Below are positions 18,169 to 27,039 of a stretch of 64,000 nt of DNA, piece after piece (position 1 is the stretch's first letter; each line of letters begins with the position of its first letter). Below the pieces are notes generated by a model. The model ran no database searches and had not been told where the DNA came from. It worked only from the letters and a program-made list of their open reading frames with translations. The DNA is taken from contig CAVSII010000011.1 in assembly GCA_963727955.1 (NCBI GenBank), positions 1 to 64,000 on the forward strand, given 5' to 3'. A program made the position numbers and the translations under genes. Origin of the DNA: Bog-756 sp963727955 (GTDB lineage: Bacteria; Actinomycetota; Acidimicrobiia; Acidimicrobiales; RAAP-2).

Positions 18169-18170
18169 TC

Positions 18171-18673
18171 TGTGATGTGGCGAGACATCGGAGACAGATG
18201 CCTCAGGACATCGTAGACAACAAGGGACTGCCGGTCAGGGAAGAGGCTGGTAGTCCTTTGTCGTCTCCAGGGTGAGGCGGCGAGCGGGGACCGTCGATCC
18301 CGAGGATGCGGACGTCCCGGCCGGCCACGAGGAGGATGACCCGCCAGCCGGCGTAAGCCCGACCGATGCCGATGTGGTGAAGCCGGCTCGTATAGCGGAG
18401 GGTGACGCTGCCGGTCTTGTCGACCTTGTCCCGACGGACCCGGTAGCCGGCAGTGTCGATGTTCGGTCCACTCGGCAGTGCCTTTTCCCGGACGGTAAAG
18501 GCCTCGAGCGGTGTCCTGCGCCGGAGGGCTCGATGGGGGCGGAGTTCGTGGTAGTAGGCGACGAAGCGATCGAGCTGACCCTGGAGCTGTCGCTTGGTTG
18601 CGACCGGGTCCTGTTTGGCCAGGTGCTTCTTCAGGGTCTGGTGGAAGCGCTCCACCTTGCCCTGCCTATGGGT
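18171..18673 (-). mobile_element. IS481-family remnant, one end preserved
   Basis: One IS end is preserved at TGTGATGTGGCGAGACATCG (from 18171), with two GACATCG-(G/T)AGACA strings about 27 bp apart that look like transposase-binding repeats. The end lies within 3 bp of the tRNA fragment. The other end and the N-terminal half of the transposase gene are missing; similarity stops at about 18673. Confidence 0.65.
18235..18673 (-). pseudogene. IS481-like transposase, C-terminal fragment
   Basis: Integrase-core transposase remnant. 'GKVERFHQTLKKHLAKQ', 'FVAYYHELRPHRALRRRTP' and 'EAFTVREKALPS' are the end of an rve domain including the catalytic Glu. The first two catalytic Asp residues lie in the missing part. 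The C-terminus is also frameshifted: one frame reads 'VRILGIDGPRS' while the expected end 'ARRLTLETTKDYQPLP' is in another, ending at 18235. The residues that precede 'HRQGKVERF' in the open frame show no similarity. Inactive. Confidence 0.8.
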
Positions 18674-18851
18674 CACACTTTCCAGTCGGTAGCTGACAGA
18701 TGCGTGTGGTCTGCCGGGCACCGATTGAAGCATAACGACCGACCGGGTGGCATCGGGCGAGTGCGTCACGAACGCAGGTGCGTCACGAAGGCCGAGACGA
18801 GGAGTCAGACAGCAGGTGCCTTTCAGAAGCTAACGTTGGTCTTGGGGCCAG

Positions 18852-21332
18852 TCACCTCTCGGGGCCAGTTACCGTGAACGTCGATGAGGACGTCACATCT
18901 CCTGACCAGCCGATGAGGGTGACCGGCCCCGTGCTGGCGCCCGGAGGAACCGTCACCACCAGCTTCTTGTCGGTCTCCGAGACGATGGACGCCTCGAGGC
19001 CGCCGATGAGCCCTCCGCCGACGGGATCACCGTCGATGACCACCGCACTCACCTGGAAGAGGTTGGTCCCCATGATGGTCAGGTTGGACCCCGGTGCAGC
19101 ACCCTTCCTGGGCGAGAGCTTCTTGATCGTCTCTTTCTGAGGCCCGACCGTGAGGGTGATTGTTTCGTTCACCGGCAAGATCACCGTCGTCCCCACCGCG
19201 TTGCCATTGACGACCACCGATTTCACGCATGGGGCTACTGCCTTTTTGGTGCACTTCTTGACCAGGATGTCCTGGCCCACCACCGGCGACTGGGATGCAC
19301 CCTGTGCGCTTGCCAGCGTGCGGGCGGATCCACTCGAAACTGCGTCGACATCCACACATACCGTCTCCTGTGGACGAAGCACACCAACAAACCCTCCCTG
19401 GAATGCGTTTACGAGGCCTACGGAGAGCGCGGAGCCGCCACTGGCGGCGCTCTCGTTCTCGTTGATCGTTTGCTGTGCCTGCGAGTAGCTCATGGCGTCA
19501 GGACAACTGTCCACTGCGCTGCTGGTAGCGGGTACACCCTCGGCCACAGACGCCGTGTACGTGCACGCGGTGCAGTCAGAGCTCACCGTCGACGACAGGG
19601 TCGTCGACCCATACTGGATTGCGGGAATCGGACAGCTGGGCGAGGTGCAGGATACGTCGACAGGTGGTGTCGATGTCGAGTAGGTGAACTGGTCTGCCGA
19701 CGTGGCGGCACTGGAACCGAAGTAGTACTGCTCACCCTGGTTCAGCGCGGTGTTCACGATAATGTCGTAGGTCCCGGCCGACTGGGCCGGCAGGGTGGCG
19801 GTGAGCGAGGTCCCGTTCGGGTTGACCGTGACGTTCGTGGCCGCGACTCCACCGATGTACACCTCGGTCTGCCCCGGCCAGAAGCCCGTCCCGGTGACGG
19901 TCACCGTGGTCGGCCCGGAGGTGGATCCGATATCCGGAGTCACGGCGGACACGGTCGGATATTCAACCGCCGCATTAGACGGGTTGAGATAGACCGTGGC
20001 CATGTCGGTGGCCTGTGGGTTGCCGTTGCTGCTCGCCGTCTGGCCCGTGTACACCTGCCCGGTCGACGACGTCCCCGTCGAGTCCGTCTCGGTGACGGAC
20101 GCCACCAGTCCGGACGAGGTGTCCGTGTAGGTGTGGGTGGCCGACGGGGTCGTGGTGGTCTCGGTGGTGCCGTCGCCGAAGTTCCAGGCGTAGGAGGCGA
20201 TGGTCCCGTAGGCCACCGTCGAGGGCGATGCGTCGAAGCTCATGGTCGAGTTGCCCAGGGCGGAGACGTGCATGTGGGCGATGGGTGCCTGGTCGGGCGT
20301 GATGGCGATGGCGATCGGATTGGTCCCCTCGGTCCCGAGGGAGATCGGGGCACCGGCCGTGCCCGACGCCAGATCCACCGGGACGAGGTTGCCGCCCGTC
20401 AGGTCGGTCACGAAGGCGGTCGAGCCGTCCGGGGTGATGGCCACGGCATAGGCCGAGTTGGTGCCGAGGTTGATTGGCGTCCCGGGGGCATTGGTGTCGG
20501 CTACCGGGATCGGGAGGAGGGCACCCTTGTTGGTGGTGAACGGGCTGTAGGCGACGTAGGCGGTCGATCCGTTAGGGGTGATGGCAACTCCCTCGGGATC
20601 ATTGAGCGCCGCCACTGTTGTTCCGGTATCGGTGGCCGGATTGACTACGTCCACATTGTTGTCCTGGGGACTGGTGCCGACCACCGTGGCGCCGTCGGGG
20701 GTGATGGCCGATGCGAAGCCGCTGGGCGAATCTCCCGGCTGAGTCGAATTGGTGGAGAGATCGAGTTGGATGCCTGATTCGTAGGCCCGGCCGACATAGG
20801 CGGTGGAGCCGTCAGGAGTGATGGCGATGGACGTCGGAGCCCCTCCCACAGGAATGGGCGTGCCGGCCGTGTCGGTCACGAGGTTGATGGGGGTGATGGT
20901 GTCGTTGTTGTAGTTGCCCACATACGCAGTCGATCCGTTGGGCGTGATGGCGATGGCATCGGGCCCGGACCCTACCGGAATCGCCGTACCCGCCATGTTC
21001 GTCGAGAGGTCGATAGGGGTGACGAAGCCGGGAGCGGTGTTGGTGGTGCCCTCGTCGGTGACGTAGGCGGTGGTGGCATCAGGCGTGATGGCGATGGCCG
21101 AGGGACCACTTCCGACGGCGATCGGGGTGCCTACCGCATCGGTCGCCGTGTTAACGGGGATGACGGCTTCGGTGGCGTTGCTCACGACATAGGCGGTCCA
21201 GGCTGGCGGGGTAACCGCGGCGGCCGGTGGAGCAGACAGCGATCCACCGACCAAGGAGATGGCCACCGACCCCCCGAATACCAGGGATCCGGCCAGCAGC
21301 GTCCGGCAATACTTTCGGAATCGACTCACCAT
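18852..21332 (-). CDS. Secreted YVTN beta-propeller protein with PKD and IPT/TIG domains
   Basis: 826 aa with an N-terminal signal peptide ('LLAGSLVFGGSVAISLVGG' then 'APPAAAV'). About seven YVTN blades follow ('GSGPSAIAITPDATTAYV', 'GPDAIAITPNGSTAYVGNY' and so on) over roughly residues 45-345. A PKD domain ('IASYAWNFGDGTTETTTT'), a first IPT/TIG domain ('VSAVTPDIGSTSGPTTVTVT'), a Cys-containing linker and a C-terminal IPT domain ('IKKLSPRKGAAPGSNLTIMG') come next. Exported, probably cell-surface or extracellular, with adhesive or ligand-binding function. It has no LPXTG motif or C-terminal membrane anchor. The DNA is internally repetitive because of the blades. Confidence 0.85.
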   Translation of the reverse strand: MVSRFRKYCRTLLAGSLVFGGSVAISLVGGSLSAPPAAAVTPPAWTAYVVSNATEAVIPVNTATDAVGTPIAVGSGPSAIAITPDATTAYVTDEGTTNTAPGFVTPIDLSTNMAGTAIPVGSGPDAIAITPNGSTAYVGNYNNDTITPINLVTDTAGTPIPVGGAPTSIAITPDGSTAYVGRAYESGIQLDLSTNSTQPGDSPSGFASAITPDGATVVGTSPQDNNVDVVNPATDTGTTVAALNDPEGVAITPNGSTAYVAYSPFTTNKGALLPIPVADTNAPGTPINLGTNSAYAVAITPDGSTAFVTDLTGGNLVPVDLASGTAGAPISLGTEGTNPIAIAITPDQAPIAHMHVSALGNSTMSFDASPSTVAYGTIASYAWNFGDGTTETTTTPSATHTYTDTSSGLVASVTETDSTGTSSTGQVYTGQTASSNGNPQATDMATVYLNPSNAAVEYPTVSAVTPDIGSTSGPTTVTVTGTGFWPGQTEVYIGGVAATNVTVNPNGTSLTATLPAQSAGTYDIIVNTALNQGEQYYFGSSAATSADQFTYSTSTPPVDVSCTSPSCPIPAIQYGSTTLSSTVSSDCTACTYTASVAEGVPATSSAVDSCPDAMSYSQAQQTINENESAASGGSALSVGLVNAFQGGFVGVLRPQETVCVDVDAVSSGSARTLASAQGASQSPVVGQDILVKKCTKKAVAPCVKSVVVNGNAVGTTVILPVNETITLTVGPQKETIKKLSPRKGAAPGSNLTIMGTNLFQVSAVVIDGDPVGGGLIGGLEASIVSETDKKLVVTVPPGASTGPVTLIGWSGDVTSSSTFTVTGPER

Positions 21333-21507
21333 GGAACAACACCCTCCGCTCTATTGGGGTGCCATTTCGGCCAGTCCCCAACCAGCATCAATTTGTCGCC
21401 GTCGATTTATCTTGACGATTCGTTGTTTCTCCGGAGTTACCGCTGCGTGCCAGGGACCCTGACCTGGGATTACGCTAGGATCTTGAACTGGACGGAAGGA
21501 GGCGGGG

Positions 21508-24500
21508 GTGGAGTTCAGGGTGCTGGGGTCGCTTCAGGTCATCGGACCAGACTCGATCCCGATCGACCTGACGAGCACCTCCCAGCGCCGCCTGGTCTGC
21601 TTGCTCCTGGTTCGAGCTTCCGTGGTGTCGGCTGACGCATTGGCCGAGCATCTGCAGCTTTCGCCGGGCGCCCTGCGGACCACGGTCAGCCGGCTTCGCC
21701 GGCTCCTCGGCTCCGACGCGCTAGTGAGCGTTCCCCCCGGTTACGAGCTGCGTGCCGATGCTGTCGACGCTCGGAATTTCGAGGACTGCCTGGCGCGGGC
21801 AGCGGTGGCCGACGATGGCACCGGGGCGAGCCGGCTCCTGGAGGAGGCCATCTCCATGTGGCGAGGCGACGCTTACGCCGAATTCGCCCATGAGTCGTGG
21901 GCCCTCGGCGAGTCGAGACGCCTCGCCGAGCTGCGAGCGGGAGCCGTCGAGGATTTGGCCGTGTTCCTGCTCGAGACCGGGAAGTGGAGCGCGGCCATCG
22001 CCAGGCTCGAACCCCTCATCGCCACCCATCCCTTTCGCGATCGGCCACGGGGCCTGTTGATGCGCGCCCTGGCCGACTGCGGGCGCCGGGTCGATGCCCT
22101 CCGGGCTTTTCAGGACTACCGGAGGTTCCTCATCGACGAGGTCGGCACCGAACCGTCCCCCGAGTTGGTCGCCCTCGATCGTGCTATCGCCCGCCAAGGC
22201 GAGCCCACGGCGTCGATACCGACGGCCACGACACAGAGCACAAGCGACGTCACCGTGCTGTTTACCGACTTCATCGACTCCACCGGCTGGGCGTCACGTC
22301 TTTCGCCCGGTCTTGTCGACAAGTTCCGGCGGCACCACTTCTCCATTTTGCGCCAGGCGGTGGCCGAAGAGGGCGGTTCCGAAGTGAAGCGCACCGGGGA
22401 CGGGGTCATGGTGGTTTTCGATACGGCGGCAGCGGCCTTGTCGTGCGCGGTGGCCATGCAGCAGGGGGTCGAACACGACAATCGTGCCCAGAGACAGGCG
22501 GTCGGGCTGCGAGTCGGGCTGAGCCGGGGGAACATCACCACCGAAGACGACGATCGCTTCGGGAACCCGGTCGTCGAGGCGGCCGGGCTGTGCATGGCGA
22601 GCCGCGGTGGGCAAATCCTGGCCGCCGATAGCGTGCGAGCCTTCGCTGGTCGACGCAGCCCCCACCGCTACTACAGCCTGGGTCGTCTGGATCTGCATAG
22701 CATCCCCGATCCGGTGGAGACCGTCGAGGTGCTCTGGGAGTCTGTCGCAGGGCCCGTTGTAAACGAGGTGCCACTACCTCTTCGCTTGGGGCGCCGCCCT
22801 GCTGGCGTCATTGTCGGACGCGAGACCGAACTCGAAGTTGTGGCTGAGAGCGCCAAACGTGTCTCCGAAGGTGAGGGACGCGAAGTACTGCTCGTATCGG
22901 GCGAGGCCGGTCTGGGCAAGACGACTCTCGTAGCCGAGGGGGCCCGGGGCGCCTTCGCCGCCGGTGCCTGTGTGCTCGCTGGGCATTGCGAGGAGAACCT
23001 CGCCACCCCCTACCAGCTATTCGCCGGGACGATCGGGTACTACGTCACCCACTGTGCCGAAGACGAGCTATGGGAACATGTCAAGGCACACGGGTCGGAA
23101 CTGGCTCGGCTGGTACCGGCCCTGGCCACCCGGATTCCGGATCTTCCCCCATCGAGGGCAACCGATTTCGACACCGAGCGCTATCTGCTCTTCGCGGCGG
23201 TGGTGGGATTGCTGTCTCAGGCTTCTGAACATCGGCCCGTCGTGCTCGTGCTCGACGACCTGCAGTGGGCCGATGCCGGCAGCTTGGAGTTACTGGGTCA
23301 TCTGATCGCCAGCGACCAGCCCATGGCCGTCCTGGTGCTCGGGACTTACCGCGATACTGAGCTGTCACAATCCCATCCTTTGCTGTACACGCTGGCTGCG
23401 CTGCAAAGACAGGTCAAAGTGACCCGCCTCGAACTCACCGGTCTTTCCAACACGGCGGTGGTGGCCCTCATGGAGGCGATGACGGGTGATGCGCTCGATG
23501 AGGCCGGCGTGAGCCTTGCCCAGGCGGTGCGCCGCGAAACAGACGGCAACCCCTTCTTTGTGAGCGAGGTCCTCCGCCACCTGTGGGAGACGGGTGCTAT
23601 CTATCCCGACAGCGCCGGTCGGTGGGAGGCCATCGACAAGATCGAACACGTGGGATTGCCCGTCAGCGTCAAAGAAGTGATCGGCGCCCGCATCGGCCGG
23701 CTGGGGGTCGCTGGGCGAATTCTGTCGATGGCGGCAGTGATCGGCCGGGACTTCGACATTGACCTCTTGGCTCTGGCCGCCGATCTGCCGGAGGAAGAGC
23801 TGCTCGATCTACTCGACATGGCGGCGGCCGCGGCCCTGGTACGTGAAGGGCGGGGGCGCCCAGGGCAGTACACCTTCGCCCACGCCCTCATCCAACACAC
23901 CCTGTACGAAGAACTGGGGCCCACCCGCAGAGCCCGGGCCCACCGGCGTGTCGGCGAGGCGTTGGAGCAGCTGTGCGGGACTCTCCCCGGGCCTCGGGTG
24001 AGTGAACTTGCCCGCCACTGGTTCAACGGCCGTCAGTCTGGCGACCGGACCAAGGCACTCGACTACTCGCGCCAGGCGGCTGACGCCGCACTCGAAGCGT
24101 TGGCCCCCGCCGACGCTCTGAGGTACTACACCCAGGCCCTCGATCTCTACGGTGAGGTCGACGACCCTGATCGCGCCCTTGGGATCGACCTCGGCATCGG
24201 CGTCGGCATCGCCCAGCGCCAGACGGGTGACCCTGCCTTTCGCGAGACCCTTCTTGGGGCCAGCCACCAAGCCGGGGACATCGGCGATACGGACCGCCTT
24301 GTCCTGGCGGCCCTGGCTAACAACCGTGGCTGGTACTCCGCTGGAGGCGTGCTCGACGCCGACAGAATCGAAGTTCTGGAAATGACCCTCGATCGGCTGT
24401 CAACCGAGGACCGCGACCGACCTCTGGTGCTCGCTACGTTGTGCTCGGAATTGGCTTACGGGACCCCGCTGGAACGACGCCGAGCCCTGGCCGACGAGGC

Positions 24501-25542
24501 GCTGACGCTTGCCATGGCGTCGGGTGACGATGCCATCATCGTCCGGGTCCTCAACAGCATCTTCTACGCGCTCAACGTGCCCGTCCTCCTGGAACAGGCC
24601 ATGGGCAGGACTGCGGACGCCGTCGCTCGTGCAGAACGCGTCGATGACGCCATGGCCCGCTTCTTGGCCTTGCGCACCCGGCACATTGTTGCCTACGTCG
24701 CGGGGGATATCGGAGAGATGGACCGTTGCATTGCGGCCATGGGACTGGTCGCTGAGCAGCTTGACCAACCGATGATGCACTGGACGGTGGCGTATGCCCG
24801 CGCCACACGGACATTGATTTCGGGCGACATCGAAGAGGCGGAGAAGCTCGTGTTCAAGGCACTCCAACTGGGTACCGACAGCGGGCAACCAGACACCAAC
24901 GTGTTTTTCGGCGTGCAACTCATGGCAATAAACCTCCAGAAGGGAACGCTCATCGAGCTGGTTCCGTTCATCGAGCAACTGGCGACTGAGATCACCGAGA
25001 ATTTGCATGAGGTAAAGGCAGCGCTGGTTCTCGCCCTGGCCGATGGCGACCGCACAGACGAAGTGCGCCAACTGCTGGAGGAGTTCGTCGGTACCGGCTT
25101 CAGTTTTCTTGTCGATGCCTCTTGGAGCATCGGGATGTGCGGCTTCGCTGAGGGTGCTATCGAGGTAGGGGATCCTCGGTTTGCTCGTCCCCTGTTCGAT
25201 CAGCTGGCGCCATGGGCCGACCAGTGGTGCACGACCGGGATCACTGCTCAGGGTCCGATTGGTCACTACGTCGGTGGACTTGCCACCGTGCTCGGCCGCT
25301 TCGATGAAGCAGACACTCACTTTGCCCAGGCTGCGTCCATGAGTACCCGCGCCCGAGCAAAGTTCTTTGGGGCCCGGACCGACCTGCTGTGGGGGAGGAT
25401 GCTCGCTGTTCGCGACGCCCCAGAGGATGTCGGTAGGGCTCGGGCTCTCCTCACCGAGGCGCACACCGTGGCCCGGGCCAACGGCTACGGGAACGTCGAA
25501 CGTCGAGCTGCGGCGGCGCTCCAAATGCTTGAAGCCCGATGA
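21508..25542 (+). CDS. BTAD / class III cyclase-like / AAA ATPase / TPR giant regulator
   Basis: 1344 aa, GTG start after a clear GGAGG. Layout: OmpR-type winged helix (residues about 1-95, 'SPGALRTTVSRLRRLLG'); BTAD (96-235, 'WRGDAYAEFA', 'ALRAFQDYRRFLIDEVGTEP'); adenylate/guanylate cyclase-like domain (about 245-415, 'VTVLFTDFIDSTGWASRL', 'KRTGDGVMVVF'); P-loop ATPase (about 430-700, Walker A 'SGEAGLGKTTL', Walker B 'VVLVLDDLQWAD'); and a long TPR region. It is probably an ATP- and nucleotide-responsive transcriptional regulator. The first metal-binding Asp of the cyclase domain is present, but catalysis cannot be judged. It is divergent from the propeller gene and could regulate it. Confidence 0.85.
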   Translation: MEFRVLGSLQVIGPDSIPIDLTSTSQRRLVCLLLVRASVVSADALAEHLQLSPGALRTTVSRLRRLLGSDALVSVPPGYELRADAVDARNFEDCLARAAVADDGTGASRLLEEAISMWRGDAYAEFAHESWALGESRRLAELRAGAVEDLAVFLLETGKWSAAIARLEPLIATHPFRDRPRGLLMRALADCGRRVDALRAFQDYRRFLIDEVGTEPSPELVALDRAIARQGEPTASIPTATTQSTSDVTVLFTDFIDSTGWASRLSPGLVDKFRRHHFSILRQAVAEEGGSEVKRTGDGVMVVFDTAAAALSCAVAMQQGVEHDNRAQRQAVGLRVGLSRGNITTEDDDRFGNPVVEAAGLCMASRGGQILAADSVRAFAGRRSPHRYYSLGRLDLHSIPDPVETVEVLWESVAGPVVNEVPLPLRLGRRPAGVIVGRETELEVVAESAKRVSEGEGREVLLVSGEAGLGKTTLVAEGARGAFAAGACVLAGHCEENLATPYQLFAGTIGYYVTHCAEDELWEHVKAHGSELARLVPALATRIPDLPPSRATDFDTERYLLFAAVVGLLSQASEHRPVVLVLDDLQWADAGSLELLGHLIASDQPMAVLVLGTYRDTELSQSHPLLYTLAALQRQVKVTRLELTGLSNTAVVALMEAMTGDALDEAGVSLAQAVRRETDGNPFFVSEVLRHLWETGAIYPDSAGRWEAIDKIEHVGLPVSVKEVIGARIGRLGVAGRILSMAAVIGRDFDIDLLALAADLPEEELLDLLDMAAAAALVREGRGRPGQYTFAHALIQHTLYEELGPTRRARAHRRVGEALEQLCGTLPGPRVSELARHWFNGRQSGDRTKALDYSRQAADAALEALAPADALRYYTQALDLYGEVDDPDRALGIDLGIGVGIAQRQTGDPAFRETLLGASHQAGDIGDTDRLVLAALANNRGWYSAGGVLDADRIEVLEMTLDRLSTEDRDRPLVLATLCSELAYGTPLERRRALADEALTLAMASGDDAIIVRVLNSIFYALNVPVLLEQAMGRTADAVARAERVDDAMARFLALRTRHIVAYVAGDIGEMDRCIAAMGLVAEQLDQPMMHWTVAYARATRTLISGDIEEAEKLVFKALQLGTDSGQPDTNVFFGVQLMAINLQKGTLIELVPFIEQLATEITENLHEVKAALVLALADGDRTDEVRQLLEEFVGTGFSFLVDASWSIGMCGFAEGAIEVGDPRFARPLFDQLAPWADQWCTTGITAQGPIGHYVGGLATVLGRFDEADTHFAQAASMSTRARAKFFGARTDLLWGRMLAVRDAPEDVGRARALLTEAHTVARANGYGNVERRAAAALQMLEAR

Positions 25543-25728
25543 TCGCGAGGGTCTCCCCGCCATTGCCAGCCTATTGACGTGGTGGCCGTAGGCGGCTGGG
25601 GGACAGTGTCCATGGGCCAGAGTACGACAGCAAGGTGCTCAGGAACGGCCGGGGAGAAAACGATCTTCTATTCGAGCCTCCGTGGGGAATGGATCCGCAC
25701 ATTTCGACCATGCCAACGGTTACCGCAA

Positions 25729-26112
25729 TCAGACCTGGATAAGCTCGATCCCTGGGATGGCGTCATAGTCCTGATCCTGGGTGACTACCGGGATCTGCTG
25801 CACAAGGGCGGTAGCCGCTACGAGGGCGTCCAGGATCGGTATCCGCCGCCCATCGGTACGCAGGGCTGCGACGATTCGCGCCAACTGGCGCGCCACCTCC
25901 GCGTCGACCGGCAACGGGTCCCACGTCGACTCGACCGCCGAGAGCGTTGCCACCCGCGCCGGTCGATCAGCATCGCTGGCCATGAGCACACCGACAGTCA
26001 GCTCGGCGATGGTCACCACCGACACCTCGGTCTCGGTCACCCCGTACATCTCACCAAGGGGTCGTCCCGATTCCGTGGCGACAAAGAACGAGGTGTCGAG
26101 GAGGGCCCTCAT
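25729..26112 (-). CDS. vapC: VapC-like PIN-domain ribonuclease toxin
   Basis: 127 aa. PIN-domain acidic residues are visible: Asp in 'ALLDTSFFV', Glu in 'VTIAELTVGVL', Asp in 'IPILDALVAATA', Asp in 'VVTQDQDYDAI'. VapC toxins cut RNA, often tRNA or rRNA. The frame is open further upstream, but ATG 26112 starts at the first conserved residues and overlaps the stop of the antitoxin gene (ATGA). Confidence 0.9.
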   Translation of the reverse strand: MRALLDTSFFVATESGRPLGEMYGVTETEVSVVTIAELTVGVLMASDADRPARVATLSAVESTWDPLPVDAEVARQLARIVAALRTDGRRIPILDALVAATALVQQIPVVTQDQDYDAIPGIELIQV

Positions 26113-26354
26113 ACGTCGTCGGTCGTATCCGACAACAGACCCCGAACCTCCCGGAGGAGCCTTCGGTCGGCCGTGTGACGAGATGCGATGGCCAAAGCCT
26201 CGTCCGCCGGTACCGTCCACCGCCGGCGCAAAGGCACAATTTCTGCGACCGGACGCCGGTCGACGGTAACCGTCAACCGCTCGCCCGCCTCGACCCGCCG
26301 GAGCACTTCGCTGACTGTATTCCGCAGGTCGCGGACCGAAATCGAGCTACCCAT
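26109..26354 (-). CDS. vapB: VapB/Phd-type antitoxin
   Basis: 81 aa, Phd/YefM fold: 'SISVRDLRNTVSEVLRRVEA', 'GERLTVTVDRRPVAEIVPL'. The N-terminus binds DNA and the C-terminus would wrap the toxin. An earlier ATG at 26390 is less likely because the conserved MGSSISVRDLRN begins at 26354. First gene of a two-gene operon with vapC. Confidence 0.9.
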   Translation of the reverse strand: MGSSISVRDLRNTVSEVLRRVEAGERLTVTVDRRPVAEIVPLRRRWTVPADEALAIASRHTADRRLLREVRGLLSDTTDDV

Positions 26355-26361
26355 GGCCTGA

Positions 26362-26390
26362 TCGTAGCACATAAGGCTACATGTGTACAT
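26362..26390 (-). promoter_or_regulatory. vapBC promoter/operator region
   Basis: GTAGC-ACATAAG-GCTAC (26364-26380) and ATGT-GT-ACAT (26381-26390) form adjacent inverted repeats. On the minus strand TACGAT (26362-26367) fits a -10 box about 8 bp before ATG 26354. Consistent with VapB autoregulation of a nearly leaderless transcript. Confidence 0.45.
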
Positions 26391-26437
26391 CTAATTGGAC
26401 GGGACTGACGTAGAACGCCGCTTGGGCCGGCGGTAGG

Positions 26438-26926
26438 TCATTGCCAGATCTCCCTGGGGGCACGATGGCATCCGGGAAGCTGGGCGCTGAAGTCCTCCAG
26501 CCCTTCCCGGTTGCCTGTGCGCCGTCGGAGGTCGGTCACGATGCGTAGAGCGACTGGGTCGCAGCCAACGCTGGCCAGATGTTCACGGAGCAGATCGGTG
26601 GCTCGACTGACATTGCCGGCGGCCGCGGTGCAGACCACTTCAATGTGATGGCGTTCCCAGCTCATCGGGCGGCCGCCGGTGGGACTTAGGGATGCTTCGG
26701 TGTAGGCGGCGAGATCGGCGACGGCGAGCCCGAAGCCCGGATCGGCCATGACCGCGTGACGGAGGGCCTTCATGGTGCCGGACGCGTCCGCAGCCTGTTG
26801 TGCTTGGCGATAAAAGGAGGCGGCCTGGAGGTTGGTCGTTACCACCCGACCGTGGTCCTCGACGGCGGGACCGGAAGAGGCTGGTTGGCTGCGACGGGCG
26901 TTGGGCCATTCTAGGTCGCGATGCAT
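26438..26926 (-). CDS. TPR-like protein, probable SARP target
   Basis: 162 aa from ATG 26926 ('MHRDLEWPNARRSQP'). Mostly helical, with tetratricopeptide-like spacing ('AVMADPGFGLAVADLAAYTE', 'WERHHIEVVCTAAAGN', 'VSRATDLLREHLASVGCDP'). No catalytic motif or signal peptide is visible, so it is probably a cytosolic scaffold or binding protein. Function not recognised. Three 11-bp-spaced SARP-type boxes end 23 bp upstream of its start, and the split SARP gene lies immediately beyond, so it is probably a direct target of that regulator. Confidence 0.65.
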   Translation of the reverse strand: MHRDLEWPNARRSQPASSGPAVEDHGRVVTTNLQAASFYRQAQQAADASGTMKALRHAVMADPGFGLAVADLAAYTEASLSPTGGRPMSWERHHIEVVCTAAAGNVSRATDLLREHLASVGCDPVALRIVTDLRRRTGNREGLEDFSAQLPGCHRAPREIWQ

Positions 26927-26948
26927 GACTATCAGGTTGCGCTTGTGA

Positions 26949-26977
26949 CCTGAGGCTGCCCTGAGGTGGTGCTGAGG
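26949..26977 (-). promoter_or_regulatory. Three SARP-type direct repeats
   Basis: On the plus strand CCTGAGG, CCTGAGG and GCTGAGG start at 26949, 26960 and 26971, an exact 11-bp period. Read toward the downstream gene on the minus strand this is CCTCAGC/CCTCAGG repeats. SARP (OmpR-type) regulators bind heptamers spaced by one helical turn. The same heptamer recurs at 31831-31861. Confidence 0.7.
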
Positions 26978-27039
26978 TGCCAGCGCCGAGGATTGAGATG
27001 GCAACCTTTGAAAAGGACTCGAGATGCGGCTTCGCTGGC

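Noticed and set aside
18852..21332. Imperfect DNA repeats of about 130 bp
   Set aside because: They are the blades of a beta-propeller gene, not independent repeat elements.
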